From contig NZ_REFC01000014.1 of NCBI RefSeq assembly GCF_003688405.1, positions 248,001 to 312,000 on the forward strand: DNA of 64,000 bases. Direction: 5' to 3'. Under the pieces are notes generated by a model. It did no database searches. It was not told where the DNA came from and worked only from the letters and a program-made list of their open reading frames with translations. Positions 26,067 through 35,774 of the stretch are shown here, piece by piece; position 1 is the stretch's first letter, and the number at the start of each line of letters is the position of its first letter. This DNA is from Ulvibacter antarcticus. GTDB lineage: Bacteria; Bacteroidota; Bacteroidia; Flavobacteriales; Flavobacteriaceae. Both the position numbers and the translations under genes were made by a program.

Positions 26067-28697
26067 ATGGCTTTAGAGGCAAAATACAATGCTAAAAGTA
26101 TTGAAGATAAGTGGTATAAATACTGGATGGACAACAACTATTTCCACTCAGAAGTTGACGAAAGAACGCCTTATACCATTGTTATTCCTCCTCCCAATGT
26201 AACCGGAGTACTGCATATGGGGCATATGCTTAATAATACACTTCAGGATGTGTTAATTCGTCGTGCACGTCTAAAGGGATTCAATGCCTGTTGGGTGCCG
26301 GGAACCGACCATGCTTCTATCGCGACTGAAGCTAAAGTGGTTGCAAAGTTAAAAGCAGACGGAATTGATAAGGCAAACCTTTCAAGAGAAGAGTTTTTAG
26401 AACATGCCTGGGAATGGACTCACAAACACGGGGGTATTATTCTTGAACAGCTAAAAAAATTGGGAGCTTCGTGTGATTGGGAACGCACAAAGTTTACCAT
26501 GGATGACAATATGTCGGCTTCTGTGATTAAGGTTTTTGTCGATTTATACGAAAAAGGCAATATATATCGTGGCTACCGTATGGTGAACTGGGATCCTCAA
26601 GCTAAAACTACCTTGTCTGATGAAGAAGTAATACACGAAGAAAAACAAGGAAATTTATACTATCTTAATTATAAAATTGAAGGTTCAGATGAGACCTTAA
26701 CTATTGCAACCACAAGGCCGGAAACAATTTTAGGAGATACCGCAATTTGTATTAACCCCAACGATGAGCGATTTACGCATTTAAAAGGTAAGAAGGCCAT
26801 TGTACCGGTTTGTAACCGTGTGATTCCAATTATTGAAGACGAATATGTGGATGTAGAATTTGGGACAGGATGCTTGAAAGTAACACCTGCTCATGATGAA
26901 AACGATAAAATGCTTGGCGACAAGCACGGTTTGGAAGTTATCGATATTCTAAATGATGATGGTACTTTGAATAGCTTCGGAATGCATTACGAAGGCAAAG
27001 ATCGATTTGTAGTTCGAAAGGAGATCGTTAAGGAGTTAGAGGGAATGGGTGTGGTGTTGAAAATTGAAACACATATGCATAAGGTTGGAACTTCTGAACG
27101 GACCGGTGCCGTGATCGAGCCAAAATTGAGCGATCAGTGGTTTTTGAAGATGAAGGAATTGGCACAACCAGCTCTGGATGCAGTTTTGGAAAAAGATGTA
27201 AAGTTAGTTCCTGAGAAATTTATTAATACCTATCGTCATTGGATGGAAAATGTTCGCGATTGGAACATTTCACGACAGTTATTATGGGGACAGCAAATTC
27301 CGGCCTATTTCTATGGGGATGGGAAAGAAGATTTTGTTGTAGCCGAAAACTTGGAAGCTGCCGTTGAGAAAGCCCGTACAAAATCGGGAAATGCTAATTT
27401 AACGACTTCAGATCTTACTCAGGATCCGGATGCCCTGGATACTTGGTTTTCGTCATGGTTATGGCCTATCAGTGTGTTTAATGGGATTCTTGAGCCGGAC
27501 AATAAAGAAATAAATTATTATTACCCAACCAATGACCTTGTAACGGCTCCCGAAATACTATTTTTCTGGGTTGCTCGTATGATCATTGCGGGATACGAAT
27601 ACAGAGGTGAAAAACCATTTACAAATGTATATCTAACCGGTATTGTAAGAGATAAGCAACGTCGGAAGATGAGTAAATCTCTTGGTAATTCTCCAGATCC
27701 AATTAAATTAATGGATAAGTATGGTGCAGACGGCGTTCGAGTTGGAATGTTGTTGAGTTCGCCTGCAGGAAACGATTTGATGTTCGATGAAGATCTTTGT
27801 AAGCAGGGTAGTGGCTTTGTAAACAAGATATGGAACGCATATCGACTTATCGATGGTTGGGAAGTTTCAGAAACTAAAGAAGAAACTGAAACTGCCGGAA
27901 TTGCCGTAAAATGGTATCGTTCAAAGTTTCAGAAGACATTGGCCGAATTAGAGGATCAATATTCAAAATATAGAATTAGCGATGCTTTGATGTCTACGTA
28001 TAAACTTATCTGGGATGATTTCTGTTCTTGGTTCCTTGAAATGGTAAAACCTGGTTATCAGGAGCCTATTTCGGCTAAAACGTATAAAGAGATCATTTCA
28101 ATTTTGGAAGACAATTTAAAGGTATTACATCCTTTTGTTCCTTTTATTTCTGAAGAGATTTGGCAACATATTTCTGAAAGAAGTGCAAATGAGGCATTGA
28201 TTGTCTCTAAATGGCCTGCTTCGGAAGGATTTGATGAGCAATTAAATGCAGAATTTGATTTCGCGGCTGAAGTAGTCGCAGGAATACGGACCATTCGTAA
28301 AGAGAAGAATATTTCGTTTAAGGATGCTATTTCAATGTCTGTTATTAACAACGAAAAAGCTTCAGAAGGATTTGATGTTGTTATTTCAAAATTGGGTAAT
28401 ATCTCCCAACTGGATTATATTTCCGAAGCTATTGATGGAGCGCTTACTTTCAGAGTAAAATCGAACGAGTATTTTATCCCGGTTGCTGGAGCGATTGATG
28501 TTGAAGAAGAAATCGCAAAGCTTTCCGAAGAACTGAAATATACCGAAGGCTTTTTAAAGAGTGTGCAAGGCAAACTGAAAAACGAACGTTTCGTAAACAA
28601 TGCACCGGACCAGGTTGTAGCAATTGAGCGGAAGAAAGAGGCAGATGCAATCGCTAAAATTGAGATGATTAAAACCAGTCTTGCGAGTTTGAAATAA
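26067..28697 (+). CDS. valS: Valine--tRNA ligase
   Basis: This class I synthetase charges tRNA-Val and edits threonine. Its 876 residues include the HIGH-type motif HMGH at 50-53 ([13 protein letters not shown]), an editing domain with [12 protein letters not shown], the KMSKS loop at 534-538, an anticodon-binding helical domain and a C-terminal coiled-coil arm ([16 protein letters not shown] to the end). The length is normal. It has its own promoter-like box upstream and a terminator downstream, so it appears monocistronic. Confidence 0.98.
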   Translation: MALEAKYNAKSIEDKWYKYWMDNNYFHSEVDERTPYTIVIPPPNVTGVLHMGHMLNNTLQDVLIRRARLKGFNACWVPGTDHASIATEAKVVAKLKADGIDKANLSREEFLEHAWEWTHKHGGIILEQLKKLGASCDWERTKFTMDDNMSASVIKVFVDLYEKGNIYRGYRMVNWDPQAKTTLSDEEVIHEEKQGNLYYLNYKIEGSDETLTIATTRPETILGDTAICINPNDERFTHLKGKKAIVPVCNRVIPIIEDEYVDVEFGTGCLKVTPAHDENDKMLGDKHGLEVIDILNDDGTLNSFGMHYEGKDRFVVRKEIVKELEGMGVVLKIETHMHKVGTSERTGAVIEPKLSDQWFLKMKELAQPALDAVLEKDVKLVPEKFINTYRHWMENVRDWNISRQLLWGQQIPAYFYGDGKEDFVVAENLEAAVEKARTKSGNANLTTSDLTQDPDALDTWFSSWLWPISVFNGILEPDNKEINYYYPTNDLVTAPEILFFWVARMIIAGYEYRGEKPFTNVYLTGIVRDKQRRKMSKSLGNSPDPIKLMDKYGADGVRVGMLLSSPAGNDLMFDEDLCKQGSGFVNKIWNAYRLIDGWEVSETKEETETAGIAVKWYRSKFQKTLAELEDQYSKYRISDALMSTYKLIWDDFCSWFLEMVKPGYQEPISAKTYKEIISILEDNLKVLHPFVPFISEEIWQHISERSANEALIVSKWPASEGFDEQLNAEFDFAAEVVAGIRTIRKEKNISFKDAISMSVINNEKASEGFDVVISKLGNISQLDYISEAIDGALTFRVKSNEYFIPVAGAIDVEEEIAKLSEELKYTEGFLKSVQGKLKNERFVNNAPDQVVAIERKKEADAIAKIEMIKTSLASLK

Positions 28698-28710
28698 AAA
28701 ATTAGAGTAC

Positions 28711-28745
28711 AAAAGGCTTCCGAACTTTATCGAGAGCCTTTTAAT
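28711..28745 (+). terminator. Intrinsic terminator of valS
   Basis: AAAAGGCT (28711-28718) pairs with AGCCTTTT (28735-28742), and weaker pairing extends inward. A short T-rich tail follows. The loop side carries one copy of the TTCCGAA heptamer. Confidence 0.65.
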
Positions 28746-28761
28746 TTAGTATTTTTAAGTT

Positions 28762-28914
28762 ATGAAAAAGGCCATTTTTAAAACCCTCGCGAAAATCAAT
28801 AAGGCAGTACTTCCTAGTTTTACCAAAAAGAGATTGGATTTGGCAAGCGCATCTAAGTTTCAGATGGCGATTTTTGGATATAAGTTATGGGTTACTAAAA
28901 ACGCGCTGGATTAA
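28762..28914 (+). CDS. Small basic conserved protein, 50 residues
   Basis: An ATG at 28762 opens MKKAIFKTLAKINKAVLPSF, followed by a Lys/Leu-rich segment and an aromatic end (KLWVTKNALD). It has no signal peptide and one amphipathic stretch. A protein of this shape recurs in Flavobacteriaceae, sometimes with unreliable names; its function is unknown. The stop overlaps the convergent apt gene by 4 bases. Confidence 0.65.
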   Translation: MKKAIFKTLAKINKAVLPSFTKKRLDLASASKFQMAIFGYKLWVTKNALD

Positions 28915-29426
28915 TAACTAATTAGCGGCCGAATTTCATAGCGGTTCAATTTATCTCCTCCTCTTAAAAAACCGAGTTCAATTATAAAATTACATTGAAC
29001 GACCTCGCCTCCCAACTTTTCGATAAGCTTACAGGCTGCTTTTGCAGTGCCGCCAGTTGCAAGGACATCGTCATGTAGCAATACTTTTTCTCCTTTTTTA
29101 ATAGCATCTTCATGCATTTCCAGAACGTCCATCCCATATTCGAGAGAATAAGGCTCTTTAATGGTATCGAAGGGTAACTTGCCCGACTTACGGATTGGAA
29201 CAAACCCAGCATTTAAGCGTTGTGCGAGCAGCATACCAAAAAAGAAACCTCTGGATTCTATTCCGACAACTTTATCCACTTTCTGCCCTTCAAGAAGATC
29301 TACAAGCCCGTTCAGACAAGCTTCGGAAGCTTCCTTACTAGCCAGTAAAGGTGTGATATCTTTGAATACAACACCACGCTTGGGGAAATCATTAATATCG
29401 CGAATATAATCCTGAAGGTTTACCAT
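28911..29426 (-). CDS. apt: Adenine phosphoribosyltransferase
   Basis: Apt salvages adenine to AMP using PRPP. Its 171 residues carry the family N-terminus (YIRDINDFPKRGVVFKDITPLL), the adenine-binding GIESRGFFFG and the PRPP motif VLLHDDVLATGGTAKAA. Length and start are canonical. It lies 38 bases downstream of a gene of unknown function on the same strand. Confidence 0.97.
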   Translation of the reverse strand: MVNLQDYIRDINDFPKRGVVFKDITPLLASKEASEACLNGLVDLLEGQKVDKVVGIESRGFFFGMLLAQRLNAGFVPIRKSGKLPFDTIKEPYSLEYGMDVLEMHEDAIKKGEKVLLHDDVLATGGTAKAACKLIEKLGGEVVQCNFIIELGFLRGGDKLNRYEIRPLISY

Positions 29427-29464
29427 TCTTAAATGTAACCATTTAATAAATTCTGCACAATGCT

Positions 29465-29956
29465 TTAGTAAACATTTGATGCTTCAATAATGTCGAATCC
29501 AGCGATAGAAGAGAGTTTATAAAGTGGTTCGTTGTTTTGATATTGAAACAATCTGGAATAATCCATGCTGTTATCCACAGAATCTAGTTCGCATAAAAAC
29601 GCGACGACTGCCGACAAACCATTGAATTGTAATTCTTTATCCGTTGGATTATTGGGTTTTTTAGAACGAGGACCAAATGGTATCTGGTAGCCGCAAGCCG
29701 AGAGAAAGATCGCTTCAATTTGAAGGAGTTCGGAAGGGGAGTAGCCATTTATTCTTCGGCCAAACATTTCATTGATTTTACCCACATAATTAAGTTCAAC
29801 CGATCCGTGAAAATCGCTCAAGTGTTTCCAGGAATCCAAGTTATCACAAATATTCCCTACCGCACAACTTTTGCAACACTCTGGGTTTAACGTACCGTTG
29901 TGAAAGGCGGTATAAAGCTTGGTGATGGCTAAATCCAAACGTTTGGTAGATTTCAT
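29465..29956 (-). CDS. Conserved cytoplasmic protein of unknown function with Cys cluster
   Basis: The start at 29956 (MKSTKRLDLAITKLYTAFHN) gives 163 residues and is preferred over a frame 21 codons longer that lacks conserved character. The N-terminal part has ECCKSCAVGNICDN, four Cys that could bind a metal or an Fe-S cluster. The rest is helical with ELLQIEAIFLSACGYQIPFG. I do not recognise a family with a known function. Its position beside apt is not informative. Confidence 0.75.
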   Translation of the reverse strand: MKSTKRLDLAITKLYTAFHNGTLNPECCKSCAVGNICDNLDSWKHLSDFHGSVELNYVGKINEMFGRRINGYSPSELLQIEAIFLSACGYQIPFGPRSKKPNNPTDKELQFNGLSAVVAFLCELDSVDNSMDYSRLFQYQNNEPLYKLSSIAGFDIIEASNVY

Positions 29957-30180
29957 TGTATACAATTTTACGCGAGTTAAACGAGCTATTAAATTAGACA
30001 ATTTGATTTTAGAAACCAATAATTACGATTGATTTTAAAGTTTAACTGCTTCGATTTAACACTAGAGTGGAAAAGAATGTTATTTTTTTTAGAAAGTATT
30101 GCTCTAAAAGGGTAAAAAGGAATATATTTGCAGCCCGAAACAGGAATAATTAGTTTTATTTCTTATTCGGAATTACAAAC

Positions 30181-30254
30181 GGCCTCGTGGCGCAACTGAA
30201 TAGCGCACTTGATTACGGCTCAAGAGGTTACTGGTTTGAATCCAGTCGAGGTCA
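30181..30254 (+). tRNA. tRNA-Arg (anticodon ACG)
   Basis: The cloverleaf is complete. Acceptor GGCCTCG pairs with CGAGGTC (one G-U) plus discriminator A. The D stem is GCGC/GCGC, the anticodon stem CTTGA/TCAAG encloses TTACGGC with anticodon ACG, and the T stem ACTGG/CCAGT encloses TTTGAAT. CCA is not encoded. Confidence 0.93.
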
Positions 30255-30260
30255 CGAATG

Positions 30261-30320
30261 AATACAAAATCCGAACGTTAAATCAAGCTCGCTTGAATTT
30301 ATAAGTTCGGATTTTGTATT
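30261..30320 (+). terminator. Long hairpin after tRNA-Arg
   Basis: Bases 30261-30276 and 30305-30320 are a perfect 16-bp inverted repeat (AATACAAAATCCGAAC and its complement), and a second small stem CAAGC/GCTTG sits inside the loop. The 3' arm is T-rich. It begins 6 bases after the tRNA and probably ends the tRNA transcript. Confidence 0.65.
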
Positions 30321-30353
30321 TTCAAAGCGGAGCTTTGCTGGATCACATTATGT

Positions 30354-30377
30354 AATCCAGTCGAGGCCAAGAATAAA
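30354..30377 (+). repeat. Duplicate of the tRNA-Arg 3' end
   Basis: This 24-base stretch matches the tRNA 3' end and flank at 30239-30262 in 21 positions (AATCCAGTCGAGG then CCAAGAAT). The 115-base spacing with a hairpin between resembles a remnant attachment site or a decayed tRNA copy. No integrase is present. Confidence 0.6.
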
Positions 30378-30392
30378 GTAAAAAAGGTAGAA

Positions 30393-30668
30393 CTAAATCA
30401 ACTCTGCACTTAAACCGGCATCCAAAAGCATGGAACATCGAGGCTTCAATTCGTCGTAACTGCCAGTCTTTACAGTACATTTTCCTTTATAATGAACAAT
30501 GATAGAACATTGCTCGGCTTGTTCGGGAGTGTGTTCACAGGCGTAGATTAACACATTAATGACATGGTCAAAAGTATTAACCTCGTCATTGTACAAAACT
30601 ATCTCATTGTGACTGCTTTCTAACTCGGCAACCGATCCTTCTTCCTGTATTTTTTCTCTGGTACTCAT
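30393..30668 (-). CDS. clpS: ATP-dependent Clp protease adapter ClpS
   Basis: ClpS delivers N-degron substrates to ClpAP or ClpCP. The 91-residue protein has the conserved core IVLYNDEVNTFDHVINVLI, the helix TPEQAEQCSIIVHYKGKC, and the final KPRCSMLLDAGLSAELI. The flexible N-terminal tail is Glu-rich. No clpA or clpC gene is nearby. Confidence 0.94.
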   Translation of the reverse strand: MSTREKIQEEGSVAELESSHNEIVLYNDEVNTFDHVINVLIYACEHTPEQAEQCSIIVHYKGKCTVKTGSYDELKPRCSMLLDAGLSAELI

Positions 30669-30758
30669 AACAATATAAAATTCTGAAAATCAAATAACAA
30701 TTCCCAATAAAATCTTTAATAATTTAATAATTCGGGTAGATAAAAACGCAATTCCTGT

Positions 30759-31592
30759 CTAGATTCTAAATTTGGCAGCAACCCAATTATTGCGTTCCTT
30801 GTTATCAACGTAGGTAAAACCTAACTTATTGCAACATTCGGTTATAATAGGTAGATCCTCGGTGTAAAATCCGCTGAGGTAAAGTTCGCCTCCTTTTTCC
30901 AAACAGGCTCTGTAAGTTGCCATGTCGTTAAGTAGAATGTTTCTATTTATGTTCGCAATAATTACATCGTATTTTTTTTCTGAAAGTAATGAAGCATCAC
31001 CCAATCCTACGGTAATATGTTTGCAATTATTTCTTTCGACGTTTTCCTCGGAATTTTCGAAACACCAGGGATCAATATCGATAGCATCTAGTTTGTTGGC
31101 ACCTCTCATTTCAGCAAGTATCGCTAAAACGGCAGTTCCGCAGCCCATATCCAAAACATGCTTGTCTTTAAAATCGTTTTCAAGTATATGCTGAAGCATC
31201 ATAAAGGTAGTTTCATGATGTCCGGTTCCAAAAGACATTTTTGGTTCGATCACTATTTCGTAAGGCAGATTGGCCTTTTCATGAAAAGGAGCGCGAACAA
31301 TACATTTTCCATCGACCTCAATGGCTTCGAAGTTTTTTTCCCATTCGGCATTCCAATTTACTTGTTCAATTTCAGAAAAAGTGAAATCAATTGTAAACTC
31401 TTCCGAAGCTAAGATTTGTATATCATTCAACATTTCTTTCTTCCATTCGTCTTTCTGAATATAGGCCTTAACACCTTCTTCATTTTCTACGAAACTCTCG
31501 AAACCTGCATATCCCAGCTCAGCGATAAGAATCTCTGTTCCCGGTTGCAAGGGGTTTACCGTAAATTGATATTCAATATAGATTTGTGACAT
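30759..31592 (-). CDS. prmA: Ribosomal protein L11 methyltransferase
   Basis: PrmA trimethylates ribosomal protein L11 using SAM. Its 277 residues include an N-terminal substrate-recognition domain (to about residue 105) and a methyltransferase domain with VIEPKMSFGTGHHETT, LDMGCGTAVLAILAEMRGA and VIIANINRNILL, all characteristic of PrmA. It follows tpiA by 6 bases on the same strand, so the two are probably co-transcribed. Confidence 0.95.
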   Translation of the reverse strand: MSQIYIEYQFTVNPLQPGTEILIAELGYAGFESFVENEEGVKAYIQKDEWKKEMLNDIQILASEEFTIDFTFSEIEQVNWNAEWEKNFEAIEVDGKCIVRAPFHEKANLPYEIVIEPKMSFGTGHHETTFMMLQHILENDFKDKHVLDMGCGTAVLAILAEMRGANKLDAIDIDPWCFENSEENVERNNCKHITVGLGDASLLSEKKYDVIIANINRNILLNDMATYRACLEKGGELYLSGFYTEDLPIITECCNKLGFTYVDNKERNNWVAAKFRI

Positions 31593-31598
31593 AGTTAT

Positions 31599-32354
31599 TT
31601 ATTTTCCAAATCCGTTTACAATCGCCATAAACGATTGGGCATCGAGTGCAGCACCTCCAATAAGGCCGCCATCTACATCTTCTTTTCCAAAGATCTCAGC
31701 CGCATTATTAGGTTTTACACTACCGCCGTATAAAATAGAAACGTTCTCGGCAATTTGAGACGTATATTCACTTGCAATGGTTTTTCTAACAAACGAATGC
31801 ATTTCCTGCGCTTGCTCCGGACTTGCAGTTTCGCCGGTTCCAATGGCCCATACCGGTTCGTAGGCAAGTACAATGTTACTCCAATGCTCTTTTGAGATAT
31901 GAAATAGACCTTTTTCCAACTGCGATTTTACAATATTGAAATGATTATTGGCTTTACGTTCGTCTAATTCTTCACCAAAACAGAAAATCACCTTCATATC
32001 ATTATCCAATGCGGTATTAACTTTTTCGGCCAGCAAGGCATCATTTTCGTTGAAATAAGCCCGACGTTCGCTATGTCCCAGAATTACGGTAGTTATTCCA
32101 ACACTTCTTAGCATAGGTGCAGAAACCTCACCGGTATAAGCACCCTCTGAAGATTGATGCATATTTTGTGCAATGACTTCAATAGGATGGTCTTTTAGAG
32201 ATTGAAAAGCCTGATACAGATTAGTGAATGAAGGTCCAACCATAACGCTTACGTCCTCCGGAATTACCTGTGTTTTAAGAGATGCTAAAAGATCTTGTGT
32301 TTGGGAAAGATCGTTGTTCATTTTCCAGTTTCCGGCTACTATTTTCTTTCTCAT
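31599..32354 (-). CDS. tpiA: Triose-phosphate isomerase
   Basis: TpiA interconverts dihydroxyacetone phosphate and glyceraldehyde 3-phosphate. Its 251 residues contain the N-terminal VAGNWKMNN with the active-site Lys, LGHSERRAYF with the electrophilic His, LAYEPVWAIGTGETASP with the catalytic Glu and the flexible loop, and the phosphate-binding YGGSVKPNNA. Length and start are canonical. Confidence 0.97.
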   Translation of the reverse strand: MRKKIVAGNWKMNNDLSQTQDLLASLKTQVIPEDVSVMVGPSFTNLYQAFQSLKDHPIEVIAQNMHQSSEGAYTGEVSAPMLRSVGITTVILGHSERRAYFNENDALLAEKVNTALDNDMKVIFCFGEELDERKANNHFNIVKSQLEKGLFHISKEHWSNIVLAYEPVWAIGTGETASPEQAQEMHSFVRKTIASEYTSQIAENVSILYGGSVKPNNAAEIFGKEDVDGGLIGGAALDAQSFMAIVNGFGK

Positions 32355-32432
32355 GCTGTGGCTCCTTTAATTGGTTTATATAAGATTGACTCGTTCAATT
32401 TTGGCAAAGGTCATAAAGTTTGGGCATCTGAC

Positions 32433-32921
32433 CTATTTGCTGTTAAGTATTTTGGCAATTTTTTTATCATCTGCTTTAATGGCTTTGTACAAACTAATTA
32501 CTCCCTTCGGATTAACAATCATATATCTCGGAATCCAATCCAGGTTTATGGTGCTGCAAAATCCACCTTTCCAGCCCGAAGGTATATAATAGTGTTCACC
32601 TTCCATTTCGTATTTGCTGATTCCTTTTTTCCAACTTTCGGTGTCCTTATCGAGCGATAGGAATAAAAACGTTACGTCTTTGTATTTCTTCTGAAGCTTT
32701 TTAACTTTTGGCATCCCGGTAATACAATTTTTGCACCAGGTTGCCCAAATATCTATAACAACAGTCTTTCCTCTGTATTTCTGAAGGACTTCGGAAAAAG
32801 TTGTTTCTTCATTAGCTTCAGACAAAAAGACATCATTTAATGCCTCTTCCGAAAACGTCAATTGTTGTGCTTCCGAAGCGAACGTCAAAAGAAAAATACA
32901 AATCGATACTATTAATTTCAT
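32433..32921 (-). CDS. Exported thioredoxin-like protein (TlpA/ResA type)
   Basis: The start at 32921 (MKLIVSICIFLLTFASEAQQ) gives a signal peptide and 162 residues; an ATG two codons upstream is equally possible. The thioredoxin fold has the redox motif WATWCKNC followed by MPKVKKLQKKY, and the cis-Pro region is SGWKGGFCSTIN. It probably acts in envelope disulfide exchange. It sits between tpiA and the permease gene, in the same orientation. Confidence 0.88.
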   Translation of the reverse strand: MKLIVSICIFLLTFASEAQQLTFSEEALNDVFLSEANEETTFSEVLQKYRGKTVVIDIWATWCKNCITGMPKVKKLQKKYKDVTFLFLSLDKDTESWKKGISKYEMEGEHYYIPSGWKGGFCSTINLDWIPRYMIVNPKGVISLYKAIKADDKKIAKILNSK

Positions 32922-32941
32922 AACCACATTTTTTTAAATTT

Positions 32942-32969
32942 ATCTAACATCTAACATCTAACATCTAAC
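32942..32969. repeat. Heptamer tandem repeat (ATCTAAC)4
   Basis: There are four perfect copies of a 7-base unit. The last copy runs through the stop codon of the permease gene at 32965-32967, so the array lies at its 3' end. Confidence 0.85.
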
Positions 32970-34038
32970 TACTAATCTTCGGATCCAGCCAGCCATAAAG
33001 GATATCCACCAATATATTGATCATAATAAATAAGCTGGCAATCACTATAACAGCACCCATAATGATAGGGAGATCCAGCGTATTTAAGGCTTCAACGATT
33101 TCCTTTCCAAGGCCGTTCCATCCAAAAATATACTCCACAAAAACAGCTCCAGCGAGCATGGAAGCAAACCAGCCTGAAACAGCTGTGACCACCGGATTCA
33201 ACGAGTTTTTAAGCGCGTGACGTCTTATAATGGTAAAGAATGATAAACCTTTAGCTTTTGCCGTTCGTATATAATCCTGATTCAAAACTTCAAGTAGAGA
33301 ATTTCTCATTAACTGACTCACAACCGCCAACGGACGAATACCCAATACTATTGCCGGAAGGATGAGGTTTTTCCACTGAATATATGTGCCACTTCCAAAA
33401 TCATCTACTTCGTATAAACTACCTGTCATATTGAGCCCGGTGTATTTGTGCAATACAAATCCGAAGAGCCAGGCAAACAGGATGGCACTAAAAAAAGAAG
33501 GCACACTCATTCCAAATGTACTTAGTAATTGAATAATGCGGTCGATCCAACCATCTTTAAAAAGGACAGAAATAATTCCTAAAAAAACCCCTAGTATAAT
33601 GGCGATGCATATAGCTGATACTGCAAGAACCACAGTGTTTGGAAGCGTTTCGGCAATGACAGAACTCACTTTTTTACCATTTTTTTGGAAAGACTCTCGC
33701 AGGTAAGGAAACTTAAGTGCCGTTATTGTATTTCCAATCGTGAATAAAGAGGTTGCAGTGTATTTTTCTTTGGAAAGGTAGGTGTAATCATCCGGGTTAA
33801 TGCTGTGGAACGAAATAGGTGATAAGTCGTTTAAGTACTGCAAATACTGAACGCTGACAGGTTTATCGAAGCCATATTTTTTCTTTACAACTGCAATTTG
33901 CTCTGCATTTTCGTTTTGTCCCAACATCATACGAGCTGGATCACCTGGTAGAATAGTAAATAATAGAAATATGACAGTGACTACTCCAAATAAGGTAAGC
34001 AGCGCATAGCCCAATTTTTGAAATATATATCCTGCCAC
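32965..34038 (-). CDS. ABC transporter permease, DppB/OppB family
   Basis: The 357-residue inner-membrane protein begins MAGYIFQKLGYALLTLFGVV and contains the family signature ILPGDPARMMLGQN, a large periplasmic insert (residues about 60-130), and the EAA loop region TAKAKGLSFFTIIRRHALKNSLNP. Oligopeptide or dipeptide uptake is the usual role. No second permease, ATPase or binding protein is in the window, so it is an orphan here. Its ATG overlaps the stop of the upstream DoxX-like gene by one base. Confidence 0.9.
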   Translation of the reverse strand: MAGYIFQKLGYALLTLFGVVTVIFLLFTILPGDPARMMLGQNENAEQIAVVKKKYGFDKPVSVQYLQYLNDLSPISFHSINPDDYTYLSKEKYTATSLFTIGNTITALKFPYLRESFQKNGKKVSSVIAETLPNTVVLAVSAICIAIILGVFLGIISVLFKDGWIDRIIQLLSTFGMSVPSFFSAILFAWLFGFVLHKYTGLNMTGSLYEVDDFGSGTYIQWKNLILPAIVLGIRPLAVVSQLMRNSLLEVLNQDYIRTAKAKGLSFFTIIRRHALKNSLNPVVTAVSGWFASMLAGAVFVEYIFGWNGLGKEIVEALNTLDLPIIMGAVIVIASLFIMINILVDILYGWLDPKISS

Positions 34039-35753
34039 TATTTCTCTTTTACATCATCTACAGTTAGCACTTTATACTCGAAATTATCTCCAAAAAGCAA
34101 TTTGGAGTATTCTTCAATAGTCTGGTCGAATCCGGCTTCACTTCTTCGTTGATTAACTGTTTCCGGATTTATAATAGGCCAAATAAATGATCCACGTGCA
34201 TCGTCGTATTTCATGCCCTGAGTTCCATAGACCTGTGGTTCTCCCTCGTGCATTAAATAACGATCTTCCATCATAGCTGCCGAGCGTTTTGAGATTTCCC
34301 CGGCGTCTGCTGCGTCTTTGATAAGCGGTAAATAGGCCGGAATTTTATCGGGATTATGTTGAAGTACATACCAAGCTGCGAGGCTGCTTTCTTCGCCAAC
34401 CACAGATTTTCCGGGGTAACCTCTAGTTTTAAAAATATGTTCCACGAATTCCATGTTCGAACTATCAATCACCTGCTGCATAGCCGTTAAGTCACCAGAA
34501 TAATCGGCAGGTTCAAGACCCATTTCTTCGGCAATTTTATTTCGTTCTTCAACAGAAGTGGCTTGCATCAAAGTACGGTATCGTTGATCCAGAACCGCGA
34601 TACTATCTAGCCTTCTTTTTAAATTCATATCCAGTTCCGGGCTGGCATTTTCCAATTGAACGAGTTTCATTTTCAGTGCATCATTCCAATGAAGTTTCTG
34701 CTTTATGGTTCCGGATTGCAATTCAAGAATTCCCGGATTGCTACGCACAATAGTTTTAAGGGTAGTTTCATCGCAGAAATAGAATTTAAAATTGAGTTTG
34801 TAATCGTCTGCCAACGCATCCATTACTTTCTGTGAAGAAGCCGACAAGCCAATTACTTTATAGCCTTTTTTTACAGCCTCATCTGTTATTTGTCGAATAT
34901 TTGCATAACCATCTTTCTCGGTTGCGCTTAAACTATAGGCAATTACCACTATCAAATTTTCTTCATTGAGGAAACGTTCTGTATAATCCTGATCCTCTCG
35001 CTCAATAGTAAAATCGTGAATAGGAGGTTCGTAACCTGCTTGTAGTTCCTTGGTGTCTACACTAATAAATTCTCCGTCTACTTTCGGATAATCTCCACTA
35101 GTACTAAAAATTTTATCCTCGCCGTTTACATTAAATTTCCAATCGTAAGAGAAAATCGGTTTTGGAGCATCTTCGGGTACTGACATACCTTCGGTTATAT
35201 CCGCATCAATTTTATAAGGTCTGAAATCAATAATTGGTAGGTGTAGCAACACATGATACGTAATCGCCAGGCAGAATACAAAACCAGCGAACACGATGAT
35301 GCTTCTTATATTTTTTGAAAAGAATGGCTGAATATGTTTTCTTCCGAAGTATAAAATCAGAACAAAAACGAGTAAAATAATATCCTTTGTAAAGGACTCC
35401 CAGGGAGTAAGTTTTATGGCATCTCCGAAACATCCACAATCGGTTACCTTGTTGAAATAGGCAGAATAGAAGGTAAGGAAAGTGAAGAAAACGATCATAA
35501 GAAGTAAGCTCCAAAGTGTGAACTTTTTTGCATAACCTATTAGAATCATGATTCCCACTAATACTTCAAAGATCACGATAAAGATCGCCATGATAAGAAC
35601 GTAAGGAACTAGAAACTCCAAATTAAGAACCTCAGGTGCGAAATAATCCTTCAGCTTAAATGAAAACCCAACAGGGTCATTGAGCTTTATGAGTCCGCTA
35701 ATGATAAATAAAATTCCGACGAATAATCGTGAAATATTAACAAGTACTTTCAT
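34038..35753 (-). CDS. DoxX-like membrane protein with periplasmic domain (BT_3928 type)
   Basis: The start at 35753 (MKVLVNISRLFVGILFIISGLIKLNDP) gives 571 residues. Four DoxX-like transmembrane helices occupy residues 1-150, and a fifth near 165-185 follows. The remainder is a large soluble domain with a thioredoxin-like segment (ENLIVVIAYSLSATEKDGY, KGYKVIGLSAS) lacking a CxxC pair, then a helical part. Related proteins are widespread in Bacteroidetes with unknown function. It is coupled to the ABC permease by a one-base overlap, which suggests a shared process. Confidence 0.82.
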   Translation of the reverse strand: MKVLVNISRLFVGILFIISGLIKLNDPVGFSFKLKDYFAPEVLNLEFLVPYVLIMAIFIVIFEVLVGIMILIGYAKKFTLWSLLLMIVFFTFLTFYSAYFNKVTDCGCFGDAIKLTPWESFTKDIILLVFVLILYFGRKHIQPFFSKNIRSIIVFAGFVFCLAITYHVLLHLPIIDFRPYKIDADITEGMSVPEDAPKPIFSYDWKFNVNGEDKIFSTSGDYPKVDGEFISVDTKELQAGYEPPIHDFTIEREDQDYTERFLNEENLIVVIAYSLSATEKDGYANIRQITDEAVKKGYKVIGLSASSQKVMDALADDYKLNFKFYFCDETTLKTIVRSNPGILELQSGTIKQKLHWNDALKMKLVQLENASPELDMNLKRRLDSIAVLDQRYRTLMQATSVEERNKIAEEMGLEPADYSGDLTAMQQVIDSSNMEFVEHIFKTRGYPGKSVVGEESSLAAWYVLQHNPDKIPAYLPLIKDAADAGEISKRSAAMMEDRYLMHEGEPQVYGTQGMKYDDARGSFIWPIINPETVNQRRSEAGFDQTIEEYSKLLFGDNFEYKVLTVDDVKEK

Positions 35754-35774
35754 AAATATAAATTTCAAAATTCT

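Noticed and set aside
30255-30392. Integrated element at tRNA-Arg
   Set aside because: The DNA between the two tRNA-end copies is about 100 bases and has no integrase. Only a remnant can be claimed.
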